Source: Pseudomonas sp. DG56-2
GTDB taxonomy: Bacteria > Pseudomonadota > Gammaproteobacteria > Pseudomonadales > Pseudomonadaceae
Direction of reading: 5' to 3'
NCBI RefSeq assembly: GCF_004803755.1
Contig: NZ_CP032311.1
Span: 2,558,501 to 2,622,500, forward strand
DNA length: 64,000 nucleotides
In this document: positions 34,647 through 43,902 of the stretch, piece by piece
Position numbering within the stretch: the stretch's first letter is position 1
Layout of the letters: every line of letters starts with the position of its first letter
Program-made: the position numbers and the translations under genes
Notes under the pieces: generated by a model
What the model saw: the letters and a program-made list of their open reading frames with translations, nothing else
Database searches by the model: none
Told to the model about the DNA's origin: nothing

Positions 34647-35291
34647 ATGTCCCAGGAAGCCCGTTACAGCCGTATGGTGCCGGAGTTGCGCAAGGCCAAC
34701 CTGGTCGAAGCCACCTTGGTATGTTTGAAACGCCATGGTTTTCAGGGCGCCTCCATTCGCAAGATCTCGGCCGAGGCGGGCGTGTCGGTGGGGCTGATCA
34801 GCCACCACTATTCGGGTAAGGATGAGTTGGTAGCGGAAGCCTATATGGCCGTTACCGCCCGGGTCATGGGGCTGATCCGTGAAGCAATGGCCCAAGCCGC
34901 ACCCAACGCACGCGAGCGCCTGTCGGCGTTCTTTCGCGCATCGTTCTGTGCCGAATTGCTCGACCCGCAACTGCTCGATGCATGGTTGGCATTCTGGGGC
35001 GCGGTGAAGACCGCCGAGGCCATCAATCAGGTGCACGATCACTCCTACGGTGAGTACCGCAACGAGCTCGGTCGCTTGCTGGCAGACCTTGCCAGACAGG
35101 AAAACTGGCAGGCTTTCAATGCCGATCTGGCTGCTATCAGCCTGAGCGCCTTGCTCGACGGTCTATGGCTGGAGTCCGGGCTCAATCCCGGCACCTTCAC
35201 GCCCGAACAAGGTGTGCAGATTTGCGAGGCATGGGTCGACGGTCTGCAAGCGGGGGGGCGTAAGCGTTTTACCCTGACCGAGGGCTGTTGA
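34647..35291 (+). CDS. TetR-family repressor, BetI-like
   Basis: A 214-residue TetR regulator. The helix-turn-helix spans residues 15-60 (LRKANLVEATLVCLKRHGFQGASIRKISAEAGVSVGLISHHYSGKDELVAEAY), and the ligand domain follows BetI (LDAWLAFWGAVKTAEAINQVHDHSYGEYRNEL, LSALLDGLWLESGL). BetI binds choline; relatives sense other amines or aldehydes. It follows the aldolase gene in the same direction. The palindrome at 34560-34579 in its upstream gap is the likely binding site. Target genes may be the binding protein, aldolase and flavoenzyme set, although the XRE-cupin regulator is a competitor for that role. Confidence 0.9.
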   Translation: MSQEARYSRMVPELRKANLVEATLVCLKRHGFQGASIRKISAEAGVSVGLISHHYSGKDELVAEAYMAVTARVMGLIREAMAQAAPNARERLSAFFRASFCAELLDPQLLDAWLAFWGAVKTAEAINQVHDHSYGEYRNELGRLLADLARQENWQAFNADLAAISLSALLDGLWLESGLNPGTFTPEQGVQICEAWVDGLQAGGRKRFTLTEGC

Positions 35292-35362
35292 TCGATTGTT
35301 CAGTAATGGGTACGCTGCTGTCGCGAGTTAAATAACAACGACTATAAAAGAGACAACACGCA

Positions 35363-36079
35363 ATGACGCCTCGGGTACTGATCGTCGACGACGATCCGCT
35401 TATTCGCGACTTGCTGCACGCCTACCTGTCTCAGGAAGGCTACGACGTTCACTGCGCCGACACCGCCGAGCAAGCCGACAGTTTTCTCGCCAGCCACAGT
35501 GTTGACCTGGTTATGCTCGATATCCGCCTGCCGGGTAAAGATGGCCTGACCTTGACCCGCGAGCTGCGGGTGCGTTCGGAAGTCGGCATCATCCTCATCA
35601 CCGGACGCAACGACGACATCGACCGCATTGTCGGCCTGGAATGTGGTGCCGATGACTATGTGATCAAGCCGCTGAACCCCCGTGAACTGGTATCACGGGC
35701 CAAGAACCTGGTGCGCCGCGTTCGCCATGCCCAGGCTTCGAAACCGCTGGCTGCCAGCAGCCATGCGCTGAAACAGTTCGCCGATTGGGCACTGGACACC
35801 GACCGCCGCCGGTTGATCGACCCCCAGGGTGGCGAAACGCTGCTGACCCATGGCGAATTCCAATTGCTCAGCGTGTTCCTGCGCAACAGCGGCCACACCC
35901 TGAGCCGCGACCAATTGATGGACCAGATCCGCAACCGTGAATGGGTGCCCAACGACCGCTCCATCGACGTGCTGGTCGGTCGCCTGCGGCGCAAGCTGCA
36001 TGATGATCCGGCTGAGCCACACCTGATCATTACCATTCACGGCGCCGGCTACCTGTTCACCGCCAGCGTCGCGGCCTGA
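35363..36079 (+). CDS. OmpR-family response regulator (TorR-like)
   Basis: A 238-residue response regulator. The receiver domain has the acidic pair at residues 9-11 (VDDDP), phospho-acceptor Asp53 in VMLDIRLPGKDG and Lys102 in YVIKPLNPRE. The C-terminal winged helix (FADWALDTDRRRLIDPQGG, LLTHGEFQLLSVFLRNSGHTLSRDQLMDQI, DRSIDVLVGRLRRKL) is OmpR type. It is the first gene of a three-gene operon with a periplasmic binding protein (5-base gap) and a hybrid kinase, matching the TorR-TorT-TorS concept. It should act in the cytosol on unknown promoters after phosphotransfer from the kinase's Hpt domain. The ribosome site is weak. Confidence 0.93.
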   Translation: MTPRVLIVDDDPLIRDLLHAYLSQEGYDVHCADTAEQADSFLASHSVDLVMLDIRLPGKDGLTLTRELRVRSEVGIILITGRNDDIDRIVGLECGADDYVIKPLNPRELVSRAKNLVRRVRHAQASKPLAASSHALKQFADWALDTDRRRLIDPQGGETLLTHGEFQLLSVFLRNSGHTLSRDQLMDQIRNREWVPNDRSIDVLVGRLRRKLHDDPAEPHLIITIHGAGYLFTASVAA

Positions 36080-36084
36080 CCAGC

Positions 36085-36858
36085 ATGCTGCGCTGGTGGG
36101 GCCTGGTAGTCCTGTTGCTGGCACCGTTGCTGCAGGCTGGCGAACGTATTCGCTATTGCGACTACCCAGTGTATCCACCGATTTCCTGGAGTGACGGCAA
36201 GCATGTGCGTGGGCTGGCGCCAACGGTGGTGCGCGAGTTGTTCGGGCGCCTGGGCTACGAGGTCGAGATGGTCGTGCTGGGCAATTGGAAGCGCTGTCTA
36301 CTCGACGCCGCCGAGGGCCGCGTGGACGTGGTGCTGGCCTACAACAGTGACCAGCGTGATCAGAACATGCGCTTTTCCAGGGTGCCGGTGCTGCGCGAAG
36401 AAGTCGCGGTGTTCGTCAACCGTCAGCGGCCGGTGAAATTCGAACGGCTGCAGGACCTGGCGGGCTACCGCGGGGGCTTGTTGTTCGGTGAAAGCTACGG
36501 CGCACAGTTCGACCAGTTCGTTGCCAGGCAGCAGAACATCGAATGGGTGTCGTCGAGCCAACAGAATTTCGGCAAATTGATTCGCGGGCGGATCGACTTT
36601 GTCATTCAGGAACGTCGCACCGGGCAGTTGTTCATCGAACACCTGCCGGGTGCCGAAAATATTCAGGCGCTGCCAGCCGCCCTGAGCGTGGATTACCTGC
36701 GCGTTGCAGTTTCGCGTCACTCACCCTTGAGTCAGCATATGGCACAGATCGATGAGCAATTGCAGCGCATGACCGACGCGGGCGAGATCGAACGCTGGCT
36801 GCATCAGAGCGAAGTAACCTACCGTGACATGACCAACTTGCCGGCAGATGCGCGATGA
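36085..36858 (+). CDS. Periplasmic solute-binding protein (SBP_bac_3 type), likely sensor partner
   Basis: A 257-residue protein with an N-terminal signal peptide (MLRWWGLVVLLLAPLLQAGE) and a bacterial extracellular solute-binding family 3 fold: IRYCDYPVYPPISW, RGLAPTVVRELFGRLGYEVEMV, AAEGRVDVVLAYNSDQR, FGESYGAQFDQFV and GRIDFVIQERRTGQLF. Amino-acid transporter components have this fold, but no permease genes follow. Instead it is embedded between a response regulator and a hybrid kinase and overlaps the kinase start by 4 bases. I infer that it presents a ligand to the kinase's periplasmic domain, as TorT does for TorS, though TorT itself is of another fold. Confidence 0.85.
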   Translation: MLRWWGLVVLLLAPLLQAGERIRYCDYPVYPPISWSDGKHVRGLAPTVVRELFGRLGYEVEMVVLGNWKRCLLDAAEGRVDVVLAYNSDQRDQNMRFSRVPVLREEVAVFVNRQRPVKFERLQDLAGYRGGLLFGESYGAQFDQFVARQQNIEWVSSSQQNFGKLIRGRIDFVIQERRTGQLFIEHLPGAENIQALPAALSVDYLRVAVSRHSPLSQHMAQIDEQLQRMTDAGEIERWLHQSEVTYRDMTNLPADAR

Positions 36859-39110
36859 TCCGCCTGCAGCCTGATGGCCTGTTGCGTCGGCTCCTGCTGT
36901 TTATCCTCTTGTTCAGTTTATGCTTTACCGTCGTGGCCAGTACGGTTCAATTGTATTTTGAGTACCGCCGTGAGATGCGTGACATCGATGCCCGCATGGC
37001 GTTGATCCGCGTCGGCTACCTGGCCAGCCTGGAACGTAGCTTGTGGGACCTCAATCAGGAGCAGATCAGTGTGCAATTGCGTGGCCTGGTGGACTTCTCC
37101 GACGTGGCCCGGGTGCGTCTGATAAGCAGCGATTTCAACCTGCTCCAAGGCGAGGCCAACCCGCCGGGACCGCTGCGTATTGAGCGATTCCCGCTCGACT
37201 TCCAGCCGCCCTCGGGGCCTGTGCGTCACCTGGGTGAGCTTGAAGTCAGCATCGACCTGGGCGCTGTGCATCGACGCTTGTTCGCCACCGGACTCACCAG
37301 CCTGTTATGGATGAGTGTGTTTCTGTGCGGCCTGGCGGTGGCCTTGTCGGGGCTGTTCTATCGGTTGGTCACCCGTCACCTGCAGGTCATGGCCGAGTTT
37401 GCCCGCCGCGTCGGGGCCGGTGACTGGCAGGAGCCGTTGCGCCTGGACAAGCGGCGCTCGGCGCGTTTCGATGAAATCGACACCGTAGCGCATGCTCTGG
37501 ACGACATGCGTCGGGCCATTCTCAGTGATATCGAACGGCGCGAAGTCGATCGTCTGGCGTTGCAGGACAAGCGCGATGAACTGCAGAAAATGGTCGAGCG
37601 GCGTACTGCCAGTCTCATGCGCGCCAAAAACGAGGCAGAAGCCGCGAACCTCGCCAAGTCGCGCTTTCTGGCGACCATGAGCCACGAACTGCGCACCCCT
37701 CTCAATGGCATTCTGGGCATGGCCGAGCTGTTGCGTGGTGCCGAGCTGGAGGGGCAGGACAGCAAACGTCTGGATGCTTTGTACAAGGCCGGCGAAGGGT
37801 TGCTCACCATTCTCAACGAAGTGCTGTACTTCGCGCGTCTGGAGGAAGGCGAAAGCCATCCTGAATCTGTCGATTTCTCTCTGCGTCAGCTGTGCGACGA
37901 GGTCATGACCTTGCTCGAACCCAGGGCGCTTGCCAACACCAGTACGCTTGGATGTGACATCGATACGAGGCTGGCGGCACGCCAACATGGCGCCGAGCAA
38001 TTCCTGCGTCAGGTATTGAGTAACCTGCTGGTCAATGCGATCAAGTTCACCGAGCAAGGCCAGGTCAACCTTGAGGTGCAGGTGCTCGGCGAGCAAGACG
38101 GCGAGCAACAGCTGCGGGTGAGTGTCACCGACAACGGTATCGGGATTGCCGAGGCCATGCAGGCGAAGATCTTCGACCGCTTTACCCAAGCCAGCGAAGC
38201 CGTGGCGCGGCGCTACGGCGGTACCGGCCTGGGTCTGGCGATCAGCAAGCACCTGGTGGAGCAACTGGGCGGTAAGATCGGCTTGCACAGCGTAGAGGGG
38301 CAGGGCAGTTGCTTTTGGTTCGAACTTAGCCTTGCCCCCGGACAGCAACAGGCGCTGGCACTGCCAGTGGCGCCTGTAGTTGCTGCCCTGGATGTGCTGG
38401 TCGTCGAAGATGTGGCGTTGAACCGAGATGTGGTTCAGGGATTGCTCAAGCGCGATGGCCATCAGGTCTGGCTGGCAGCGGATGCGGAGCAGGGCATGGC
38501 ATTGTGCCGTCAGCAGCGATTCGATCTGATCCTGCTCGATGTGCATTTACCCGGTATCAGCGGTGTCGAACTGTGTCGCCGGCTACGTGCAACGCCGGGG
38601 CTGAACCGTCATTCACGTATACTGGCGCTGACTGCCAGTGTACAACCGGCGTTGGTGCAGGGGTTCCTTGAGGCGGGTATGCAAGGGGTGCTGAGCAAAC
38701 CACTGAAACTGGAAAATCTGCGCCAGGCACTGGCCGCCGAGGGGCCTCTGCCTGAAGCGGATGTCGAGGACCAGGACCTCGACCAGTCGCTGTTACAGAC
38801 CCACCGAGAACTGCTCGGGGAACAAAAACTGCAAGGGTTGCTGGCGGTGTTGCAGGGCTTGATAACCCAGCACCAAGGCGTGCTGGCCGAGGCGCTGGCA
38901 GCGCAGGACTGCACCGAGGTTGCGCACTTGGCCCATCGCCTGGCGGGCAGTAGCGACTCGCTGGGGTTCTGTGGCCTGGCGCGGATGTTGCGCGCCCTGG
39001 AAGAGGCGGCAATGGCACGTGACATAATAGCGCTCGAGCGTTTGCATGAACCGCTACTCGCGCAGATTCAGCGAGCCCTGCAGTTGTTGGAGCAGTTGCT
39101 TCGACGCTGA
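36855..39110 (+). CDS. Hybrid sensor histidine kinase with receiver and Hpt domains (TorS-like)
   Basis: A 751-residue membrane kinase. Two membrane segments (about residues 12-32 and 145-168) flank a periplasmic domain of about 110 residues. They are followed by HAMP (about 168-222), a coiled linker, HisKA with phospho-His277 in [15 protein letters not shown], HATPase ([33 protein letters not shown]), a receiver with Asp562 in [11 protein letters not shown], and a C-terminal Hpt with His694 in [13 protein letters not shown]. This gives a full His-Asp-His relay to the response regulator two genes upstream. The short periplasmic domain and its overlap with the binding-protein gene suggest ligand sensing through that protein. 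Confidence 0.93.
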   Translation: MIRLQPDGLLRRLLLFILLFSLCFTVVASTVQLYFEYRREMRDIDARMALIRVGYLASLERSLWDLNQEQISVQLRGLVDFSDVARVRLISSDFNLLQGEANPPGPLRIERFPLDFQPPSGPVRHLGELEVSIDLGAVHRRLFATGLTSLLWMSVFLCGLAVALSGLFYRLVTRHLQVMAEFARRVGAGDWQEPLRLDKRRSARFDEIDTVAHALDDMRRAILSDIERREVDRLALQDKRDELQKMVERRTASLMRAKNEAEAANLAKSRFLATMSHELRTPLNGILGMAELLRGAELEGQDSKRLDALYKAGEGLLTILNEVLYFARLEEGESHPESVDFSLRQLCDEVMTLLEPRALANTSTLGCDIDTRLAARQHGAEQFLRQVLSNLLVNAIKFTEQGQVNLEVQVLGEQDGEQQLRVSVTDNGIGIAEAMQAKIFDRFTQASEAVARRYGGTGLGLAISKHLVEQLGGKIGLHSVEGQGSCFWFELSLAPGQQQALALPVAPVVAALDVLVVEDVALNRDVVQGLLKRDGHQVWLAADAEQGMALCRQQRFDLILLDVHLPGISGVELCRRLRATPGLNRHSRILALTASVQPALVQGFLEAGMQGVLSKPLKLENLRQALAAEGPLPEADVEDQDLDQSLLQTHRELLGEQKLQGLLAVLQGLITQHQGVLAEALAAQDCTEVAHLAHRLAGSSDSLGFCGLARMLRALEEAAMARDIIALERLHEPLLAQIQRALQLLEQLLRR

Positions 39111-39234
39111 TGTACAAAAAACTTACGACTTTTTACATCTTCGATCTTTACGTACAACCGCACCTTACATTGCTTTCCAATAATCGACGCTAACCGCTGC
39201 ACGCGGTCTTCGAAGCTTATTGGAGATAATAATA

Positions 39235-39303
39235 ATGAACTGCCGTATAGCTGATCCGTCCCCGCGCCACCGTATTTCCCTTTCGCTTTTGCGCCACTGC
39301 TGA
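39235..39303 (+). CDS. 22-residue leader ORF of the permease gene
   Basis: ATG at 39235 with GGAG about 10 bases upstream opens a 22-codon frame ending TGA at 39301-39303. The stop codon overlaps GAGGTG, the ribosome site of the permease, 9 bases before its start. The peptide begins MNCRIADP and ends LSLLRHC; it has four Arg (4, 11, 13, 20), two His and two Cys. This layout suggests a translated leader that couples ribosome behaviour to permease expression, perhaps sensing arginine, histidine or cysteine supply. I do not recognise it from a named leader family. Confidence 0.5.
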   Translation: MNCRIADPSPRHRISLSLLRHC

Positions 39304-39312
39304 GGTGCCGAC

Positions 39313-40716
39313 ATGAGCGAATCAACCGATCGTAAAGGCATACACCTGACGCGGGCTCTTAAGAGCCGACACATTTTCATGCTGTCGCTGGGCGGTGTGA
39401 TTGGCACCGGCCTGTTCATGGGCTCGGGGGTGACCATTAACCAGGGCGGGCCTGTGGGGGCGATCCTGGCCTACCTGGTGGCAGGTTTCCTCATGTATCT
39501 GGTGATGGTCTGCCTCGGCGAATTATCGGTGCAGATGCCGGTATCTGGCTCATTCCAGGCCCACGCCACCAAATACATCGGTCCGGCCACCGGCTTCATG
39601 ATCGGCTGGGTCTACTGGATGAGCTGGGCGACCACGGTCGGCCTGGAGTTCACCGCCGCTGGCATGTTGATGGTGCGCTGGTTCCCCGAGGTCCCGATCT
39701 GGTACTGGTCGGCATTGTTCGTGGTGGTGCTGTTCGGCCTCAACGCCCTGGCTACGCGCGCCTTTGGTGAGGCGGAGTACTGGTTCTCGGGCATCAAGGT
39801 CGCGGCGATCCTGGGCTTCATCATCGTCGGTGTACTGGTGATTTTCGGTGCTATCCCGCTGACCAGTGGTGAGCCGGCACCGATGATGAACAATCTGATT
39901 GGTGATTCACTGTTCCCCAACGGCTTATCGGCAGTATTCGCCGTGATGATGACCGTGGTCTATGCCTTCCAGGGGTGCGAGATCATGGGCGTGGCGGCCG
40001 GTGAAACCGACCAACCGGAAAAAAGCATTCCACGTGCGGTACGCAACGTGGTGTTTCGCGTGTTGATCTTCTATGTGTTGGCCATTGTGGTGCTCTCGGC
40101 CATCGTTCCGTGGCAGCAGGCCGGTCTGATGGAAAGCCCGTTCGTGCAGGTGTTCGACATGGTCGGCATCCCTTACGCGGCTGACTTGATGAACTTCGTG
40201 ATCCTCACGGCGATTCTCTCGGTGGGCAACTCCGGGTTGTATGCCTCGACGCGTATTCTCTGGGCGATGTCCAAGACGGGCATGGCGCCCAAGAGCTTGT
40301 CGCCGCTGAGTAAGCGAGGTGTGCCGTTGCGGGCGTTGAGCATTACCCTGTGCTTTGCCCTGGTGTCGCTGATGACCAGCTTCATCGCGGCCGACACGCT
40401 GTTCATGGTGTTGATGGCGGTAAGCGGAATGTCGGGTACCGTGACCTGGATTGTCATTGCCCTGGCGCAATACCGGTTCCGCCGTGCCTTTCTGGCTGAG
40501 GGTGGCAAACTGAGCGACCTCAAGTACCGAGCGCCGCTGTACCCGCTGGTACCATTGCTGTGCATCACGTTGTGCAGTTCGCTGTTCGTGTTCCTGGCAC
40601 TGGATGAGACACAGCGGCCGTCGCTGTACTGGGGTTTTGGCTTCATCGCCGTGTGCTACGCGGCGTATTTCGTCATTAACCGCAAACGGCAGGTGGTGTT
40701 GGCGCCTTCGGTATAA
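39313..40716 (+). CDS. Amino-acid permease (APC superfamily, AAT family)
   Basis: A 467-residue inner-membrane transporter with 12 hydrophobic segments. The first segment region RALKSRHIFMLSLGGVIGTGLFMGSG, then GGPVGAILAYLVAGFLMYLVMVCLGEL, PVSGSFQAHATKYIGPATGFMIGWVYWMSW and ETDQPEKSIPRAVRNV are signatures of AroP/LysP/GabP-type proton symporters. The amino acid cannot be fixed from these. It stands alone, behind a short leader ORF whose stop overlaps its ribosome site. A strong stem-loop (40726-40759) follows within 10 bases of its stop. Confidence 0.92.
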   Translation: MSESTDRKGIHLTRALKSRHIFMLSLGGVIGTGLFMGSGVTINQGGPVGAILAYLVAGFLMYLVMVCLGELSVQMPVSGSFQAHATKYIGPATGFMIGWVYWMSWATTVGLEFTAAGMLMVRWFPEVPIWYWSALFVVVLFGLNALATRAFGEAEYWFSGIKVAAILGFIIVGVLVIFGAIPLTSGEPAPMMNNLIGDSLFPNGLSAVFAVMMTVVYAFQGCEIMGVAAGETDQPEKSIPRAVRNVVFRVLIFYVLAIVVLSAIVPWQQAGLMESPFVQVFDMVGIPYAADLMNFVILTAILSVGNSGLYASTRILWAMSKTGMAPKSLSPLSKRGVPLRALSITLCFALVSLMTSFIAADTLFMVLMAVSGMSGTVTWIVIALAQYRFRRAFLAEGGKLSDLKYRAPLYPLVPLLCITLCSSLFVFLALDETQRPSLYWGFGFIAVCYAAYFVINRKRQVVLAPSV

Positions 40717-40725
40717 CGCCGGTAT

Positions 40726-40759
40726 GACGGCGGTGTTCGATCAAACGGGCTCCGCCGTC
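40726..40759. terminator. Stem-loop after the permease gene
   Basis: GACGGCGG (40726-40733) and CCGCCGTC (40752-40759) form a perfect 8-bp GC stem with an 18-base loop in the 63-base gap between convergent genes. A weak T-containing stretch follows on the plus side. It is a probable bidirectional terminator. Confidence 0.55.
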
Positions 40760-40779
40760 GCCGTTGTCTTGGGTAACTG

Positions 40780-41109
40780 TCATCCTTGTTTCTGGTCTTC
40801 TGTCAGCCCGTTGAACCAGTCCACATAGGGTGTGTTCTCGATCTTGTAACGGTTGTAGTCGGGGGCGCCGTCAGTCCACCACACGGGGCCTCGCTCTCCC
40901 AGGGCAACCTTGGCGGCCTGCACTTGTTTGCGCGCGTTGGTGAGCAATGGAGCGTCATGGGTTGCCTTGGCTTGTCTGATCTGGCGGCGGGCGCTCATCA
41001 GGCTGTCGACGAGTCGTTGGCGCTGCTCCTGGGACAAGCCGGGGTTGCTGCATCGCCACAACTGTCCCTGGATGACGAGGTAGCGACGGTCGGGAGTGAT
41101 TGGAAACAT
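40780..41109 (-). CDS. Small conserved protein of unknown function
   Basis: A 109-residue soluble protein with no signal peptide or membrane segment. It opens MFPITPDRRYLVIQGQLWRCSNPGLSQEQRQRLVDSL, has a basic helical middle and a conserved-looking end WWTDGAPDYNRYKIENTPYVDW. I do not recognise a defined domain, but the aromatic-rich C-terminus and coherent codon use support a real gene. The start is the ATG at 41109. It is downstream of, and in the same direction as, the MFS gene at 41291, but a hairpin separates them. No function is proposed. Confidence 0.7.
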   Translation of the reverse strand: MFPITPDRRYLVIQGQLWRCSNPGLSQEQRQRLVDSLMSARRQIRQAKATHDAPLLTNARKQVQAAKVALGERGPVWWTDGAPDYNRYKIENTPYVDWFNGLTEDQKQG

Positions 41110-41254
41110 CGCAGGATACTCGCAATGGGCTATCTATCATCAGAACGGATTAGCCGATGATTAATTCCATTTCTGATAGCGAACCACCCGTTCGAGCATT
41201 GGCGTAACGACCGTGGCAAGGTGATGTTCGAGTAAGGGCAAGTGCTGAACAAGC

Positions 41255-41278
41255 AGGCCGGTCCACTACGACCGGCCT
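41255..41278. terminator. Strong 9-bp hairpin downstream of the MFS gene
   Basis: AGGCCGGTC (41255-41263) and GACCGGCCT (41270-41278) pair perfectly around a 6-base loop, 12 bases past the stop of the minus-strand MFS gene. The T-rich flank (CTCTTTAG) lies on the plus side, so polarity is not ideal, but position makes it the terminator of that gene. Confidence 0.6.
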
Positions 41279-41290
41279 CTTTAGTCACCT

Positions 41291-42625
41291 TCAGTTAGCC
41301 TGTTCGCCCACTGTGCCGAGCGTGCGCACGCGTGATACGCGCAATGCCACCAGGCTGCCCACCACGATCAAGGCGGCCAGCGAATACAGCGCTGCATCGG
41401 TTGAACCGGTTTGGTCCTTGATGAAACCAACCAGGTACGGGCTGAGGAAGCCTGCCATCTGCCCGACCGAGTTGATGATTGCCAGCCCTGCCACCGCAGT
41501 GCCGGCACTGAGCAAGGCGGTCGGCATCGGCCAGAACATGGGCAGGCCGGTGAGGGCGCCCATGGTGGCAATGCTCAGGCCGATAATGGCAATCACCGGG
41601 TTATGCGCGAAGTTCACCGCAATCAGCAGCCCCAGCGCGCCCATCAACATGGGCACGACCAAGTGCCAGCGTCGCTCGTTGCGCAGGTCTGCCGAACGGC
41701 CCACCAGCAGCATGAAGACCCCCGCCAGCAAGTAAGGAATCGCGCTCAGCCAGCCAATTAGCAAGGCGTCGCTGAAACCCAGGCTCTTGATGATCGATGG
41801 CAGCCAGAAGTTGATCGCATACACGCCGCTCTGGATGCAGAAGTAGACAAAGCCGAAAGTCCAGATGATCGGGTTGCTGAACACCGACAACAGGCTGTCG
41901 CTGGTGGTCACTGGTTTGCTTGCCGCATCGGCGTCAAGGTCGCTTTTGATGAGCTGACGCTCGGCCGGGTTCAGCCACTTGGCGGTGGCGTAACCGTCGC
42001 TGAGCAGGAAGATCGCAAGGAAACCAAGCAGTACGGTGGGCAGCCCCTGGATCAGGAACATCCATTGCCAGCCGGCCATGCCATGTTGGCCGGCGGCGAA
42101 GTGGTTGAGGATCCAGCCGGAAAACGGACCGCCCAGCAAGCCGGAAACCGGGATCGCCGACATGAACAGAGCCATGATCCGACCACGGCGCGTGGCCGGG
42201 AACCAGCGCGAGAGATACAACACGATGCCGGGGAAGAAGCCTGCTTCAGCCGCACCGGTAAACAGGCGCAGGGCATAGAATTCCATCGGTGTAGTTACAA
42301 ACAGCAGGCAGGTCGATAACGTGCCCCAGACAATCATCATCAACGCAATCCAGCGTCGTGGACCAAAGCGGTTGAGCGCCAGGTTGCTGGGCAGGCCGCA
42401 TGCCACATAGCCGATGAAGAAGATCCCGGCGCCGAGGCCGTAGATGGTTTCGCTGAACTTCAGCGCATCAAGCATCTGCAACTTGGCAAAACCGACGTTC
42501 ACCCGGTCCAGGTAGTTGAACAGATAGCAGATGAAGATGAAGGGAATCAGTCGCCAGGTAATGCGCCGGTAAAGGGCATTGCGGGCGACGTCTTGGCCTT
42601 GGTCAGGGGCAGAGCTGTATGACAT
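41291..42625 (-). CDS. MFS transporter, anion:cation symporter family (GarP/GudP-like)
   Basis: A 444-residue protein with 12 predicted membrane segments. The N-terminus RRITWRLIPFIFICYLFNYLDRVNVGFAKLQM and the block EAGFFPGIVLYLSRWFPATRRGRIMALFMSAIPVSGLLGGPFSGWIL are typical of the ACS family (tartrate, phthalate, hexuronate, glucarate). It imports an organic anion with cations. It is divergent from a CdaR-like regulator and glycerate kinase, so sugar diacid or glycerate uptake is likely. I start it at 42625 (MSYSSAPDQ) with a GAGAGAGA ribosome site; a longer frame reaches across the promoter. The gene ends at a strong hairpin. Confidence 0.88.
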   Translation of the reverse strand: MSYSSAPDQGQDVARNALYRRITWRLIPFIFICYLFNYLDRVNVGFAKLQMLDALKFSETIYGLGAGIFFIGYVACGLPSNLALNRFGPRRWIALMMIVWGTLSTCLLFVTTPMEFYALRLFTGAAEAGFFPGIVLYLSRWFPATRRGRIMALFMSAIPVSGLLGGPFSGWILNHFAAGQHGMAGWQWMFLIQGLPTVLLGFLAIFLLSDGYATAKWLNPAERQLIKSDLDADAASKPVTTSDSLLSVFSNPIIWTFGFVYFCIQSGVYAINFWLPSIIKSLGFSDALLIGWLSAIPYLLAGVFMLLVGRSADLRNERRWHLVVPMLMGALGLLIAVNFAHNPVIAIIGLSIATMGALTGLPMFWPMPTALLSAGTAVAGLAIINSVGQMAGFLSPYLVGFIKDQTGSTDAALYSLAALIVVGSLVALRVSRVRTLGTVGEQAN

Positions 42626-42714
42626 GATTCTCTCTCTGTTTTTATGTTTATCGCCGCAGTCAGCGTCAATGTGGCTGCTGCGACGAGTCTCAGTGAGCGG
42701 GCCGTGGCTGTCTT

Positions 42715-42728
42715 TGTGCTTTTGCACA
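42715..42728. promoter_or_regulatory. Palindrome TGTGC-TTTT-GCACA
   Basis: TGTGC (42715-42719) and GCACA (42724-42728) form a perfect inverted repeat with a 4-base spacer in the gap between the divergent MFS and CdaR-like genes. A related TGCACA/TGTGCA pair occurs before the glycerate kinase gene, which suggests a shared regulator site. Confidence 0.45.
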
Positions 42729-42786
42729 GCAAATCGACTGACCTGCTGTGCCCCGGACCAACTGTTGCGATAACAAGGATCCTCTC

Positions 42787-43887
42787 ATGTTCGAACTGGA
42801 CCATGATCTGGCGCAGGATATCGTCGATCGGGCGATGGCCATTCTGCCGTGTAACGTCAACGTCATGGACAGTCAGGGCCTGATCCTCGGCAGCGGCGAG
42901 CCGGAGCGCATCAACACCCGCCACGAGGGCGCGCAGCTGGTGTTGGCCAATGGTCGCATCGTCGAACTTGATGTCGAGGCCGCCAAATGCCTGAAAGGGG
43001 TGCAGCCGGGAATCAATGTCCCCTTGTTGCTCGACGGACGCTTGATGGGGGTGCTGGGGCTTACCGGTGACCCGCAGCACCTGCGAACCTACGCGCAACT
43101 GGTGTGCATGACCGCGGAAATGCTCCTGGCTCAGCGCCACCTGCAGGTGGAGCAGCAATGGCGACGACAACGCTGTGACGATCTGCTCGCGTTGTTACTG
43201 GGCGGTTCGGGCGATTCGCCGCGTCTGCTCGACGAGGCCCGCCAGTTGGGGCTCAAGCCGCAACTGGCGCGCGTTCCATGCCTGTTCGAACTGGACAACG
43301 GGCCTGCAGCCGAAGAGTTGGCCAGCTGGTTGATGAGCCGTTACCCCGACAGTTGGTGTGTGAGCCCGGCGCGTCACTCATTGCTATGGTGCCGCCCGGC
43401 CAATGTTGCCATGGACGAGTCGCGGCTGCTGGAACGGTTGCAGCGTCATGGCTGGCAGGTGCAGCGCCTGGCAACAGGTCTGCCCGCCCAAAGCATCGAA
43501 CAATTGCGCCGCGGCTATCGACGCGTGCGAGACCTGCTGGCCTATGGTTGCGAAGTGGTGCCGGGCGAGCAAACGCTCACGCTGCAGCGTTACCGGCTGC
43601 CGGCATTGCTGTGGCGCCACCGCAACGATGATGCCCTGGATGAGCTGCTCGAACCCCTGCAACGCATCCGCGCCAAGGACAACAGTGGTCAGCTACTGGC
43701 GACACTGCGCGCCTGGTGCGCCCATGACGGGCAAAGCCAGGCCTGTGCCGACGCCCTGGGAATTCACCGCAACAGTTTGCGTTATCGCCTGGAGCGTATT
43801 GCCGAACTGAGCGAGGTCGATCCGCTGCGCCTGGACGGCATGCTGAGTTTGTACTTGGGCTTGCAACTGCTGCCGGTAAACGCCTGA
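42787..43887 (+). CDS. CdaR-family sugar-diacid regulator
   Basis: A 366-residue regulator. The N-terminal sugar-diacid recognition domain (residues 1-135: LAQDIVDRAMAILPCNVNVMDSQGLILGSGEPERINTRHEGAQL, GINVPLLLDGRLMGVLGLTG) is followed by a PucR/CdaR C-terminal helix-turn-helix (RAWCAHDGQSQACADALGIHRNSLRYRLERIAELSEVDPLRLDGMLSLYLGLQLL). CdaR activates glucarate, galactarate and glycerate genes in enterobacteria. Here it is divergent from a GarP-like transporter and just upstream of glycerate kinase, giving the same set. AAGGA lies 8 bases before the ATG at 42787. Confidence 0.92.
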   Translation: MFELDHDLAQDIVDRAMAILPCNVNVMDSQGLILGSGEPERINTRHEGAQLVLANGRIVELDVEAAKCLKGVQPGINVPLLLDGRLMGVLGLTGDPQHLRTYAQLVCMTAEMLLAQRHLQVEQQWRRQRCDDLLALLLGGSGDSPRLLDEARQLGLKPQLARVPCLFELDNGPAAEELASWLMSRYPDSWCVSPARHSLLWCRPANVAMDESRLLERLQRHGWQVQRLATGLPAQSIEQLRRGYRRVRDLLAYGCEVVPGEQTLTLQRYRLPALLWRHRNDDALDELLEPLQRIRAKDNSGQLLATLRAWCAHDGQSQACADALGIHRNSLRYRLERIAELSEVDPLRLDGMLSLYLGLQLLPVNA

Positions 43888-43902
43888 TTGGCAAACTGCC
43901 CA

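Noticed and set aside
37305..38546. 413-codon open frame on the minus strand
   Set aside because: It is antisense to the hybrid kinase gene and shows no family sequence.
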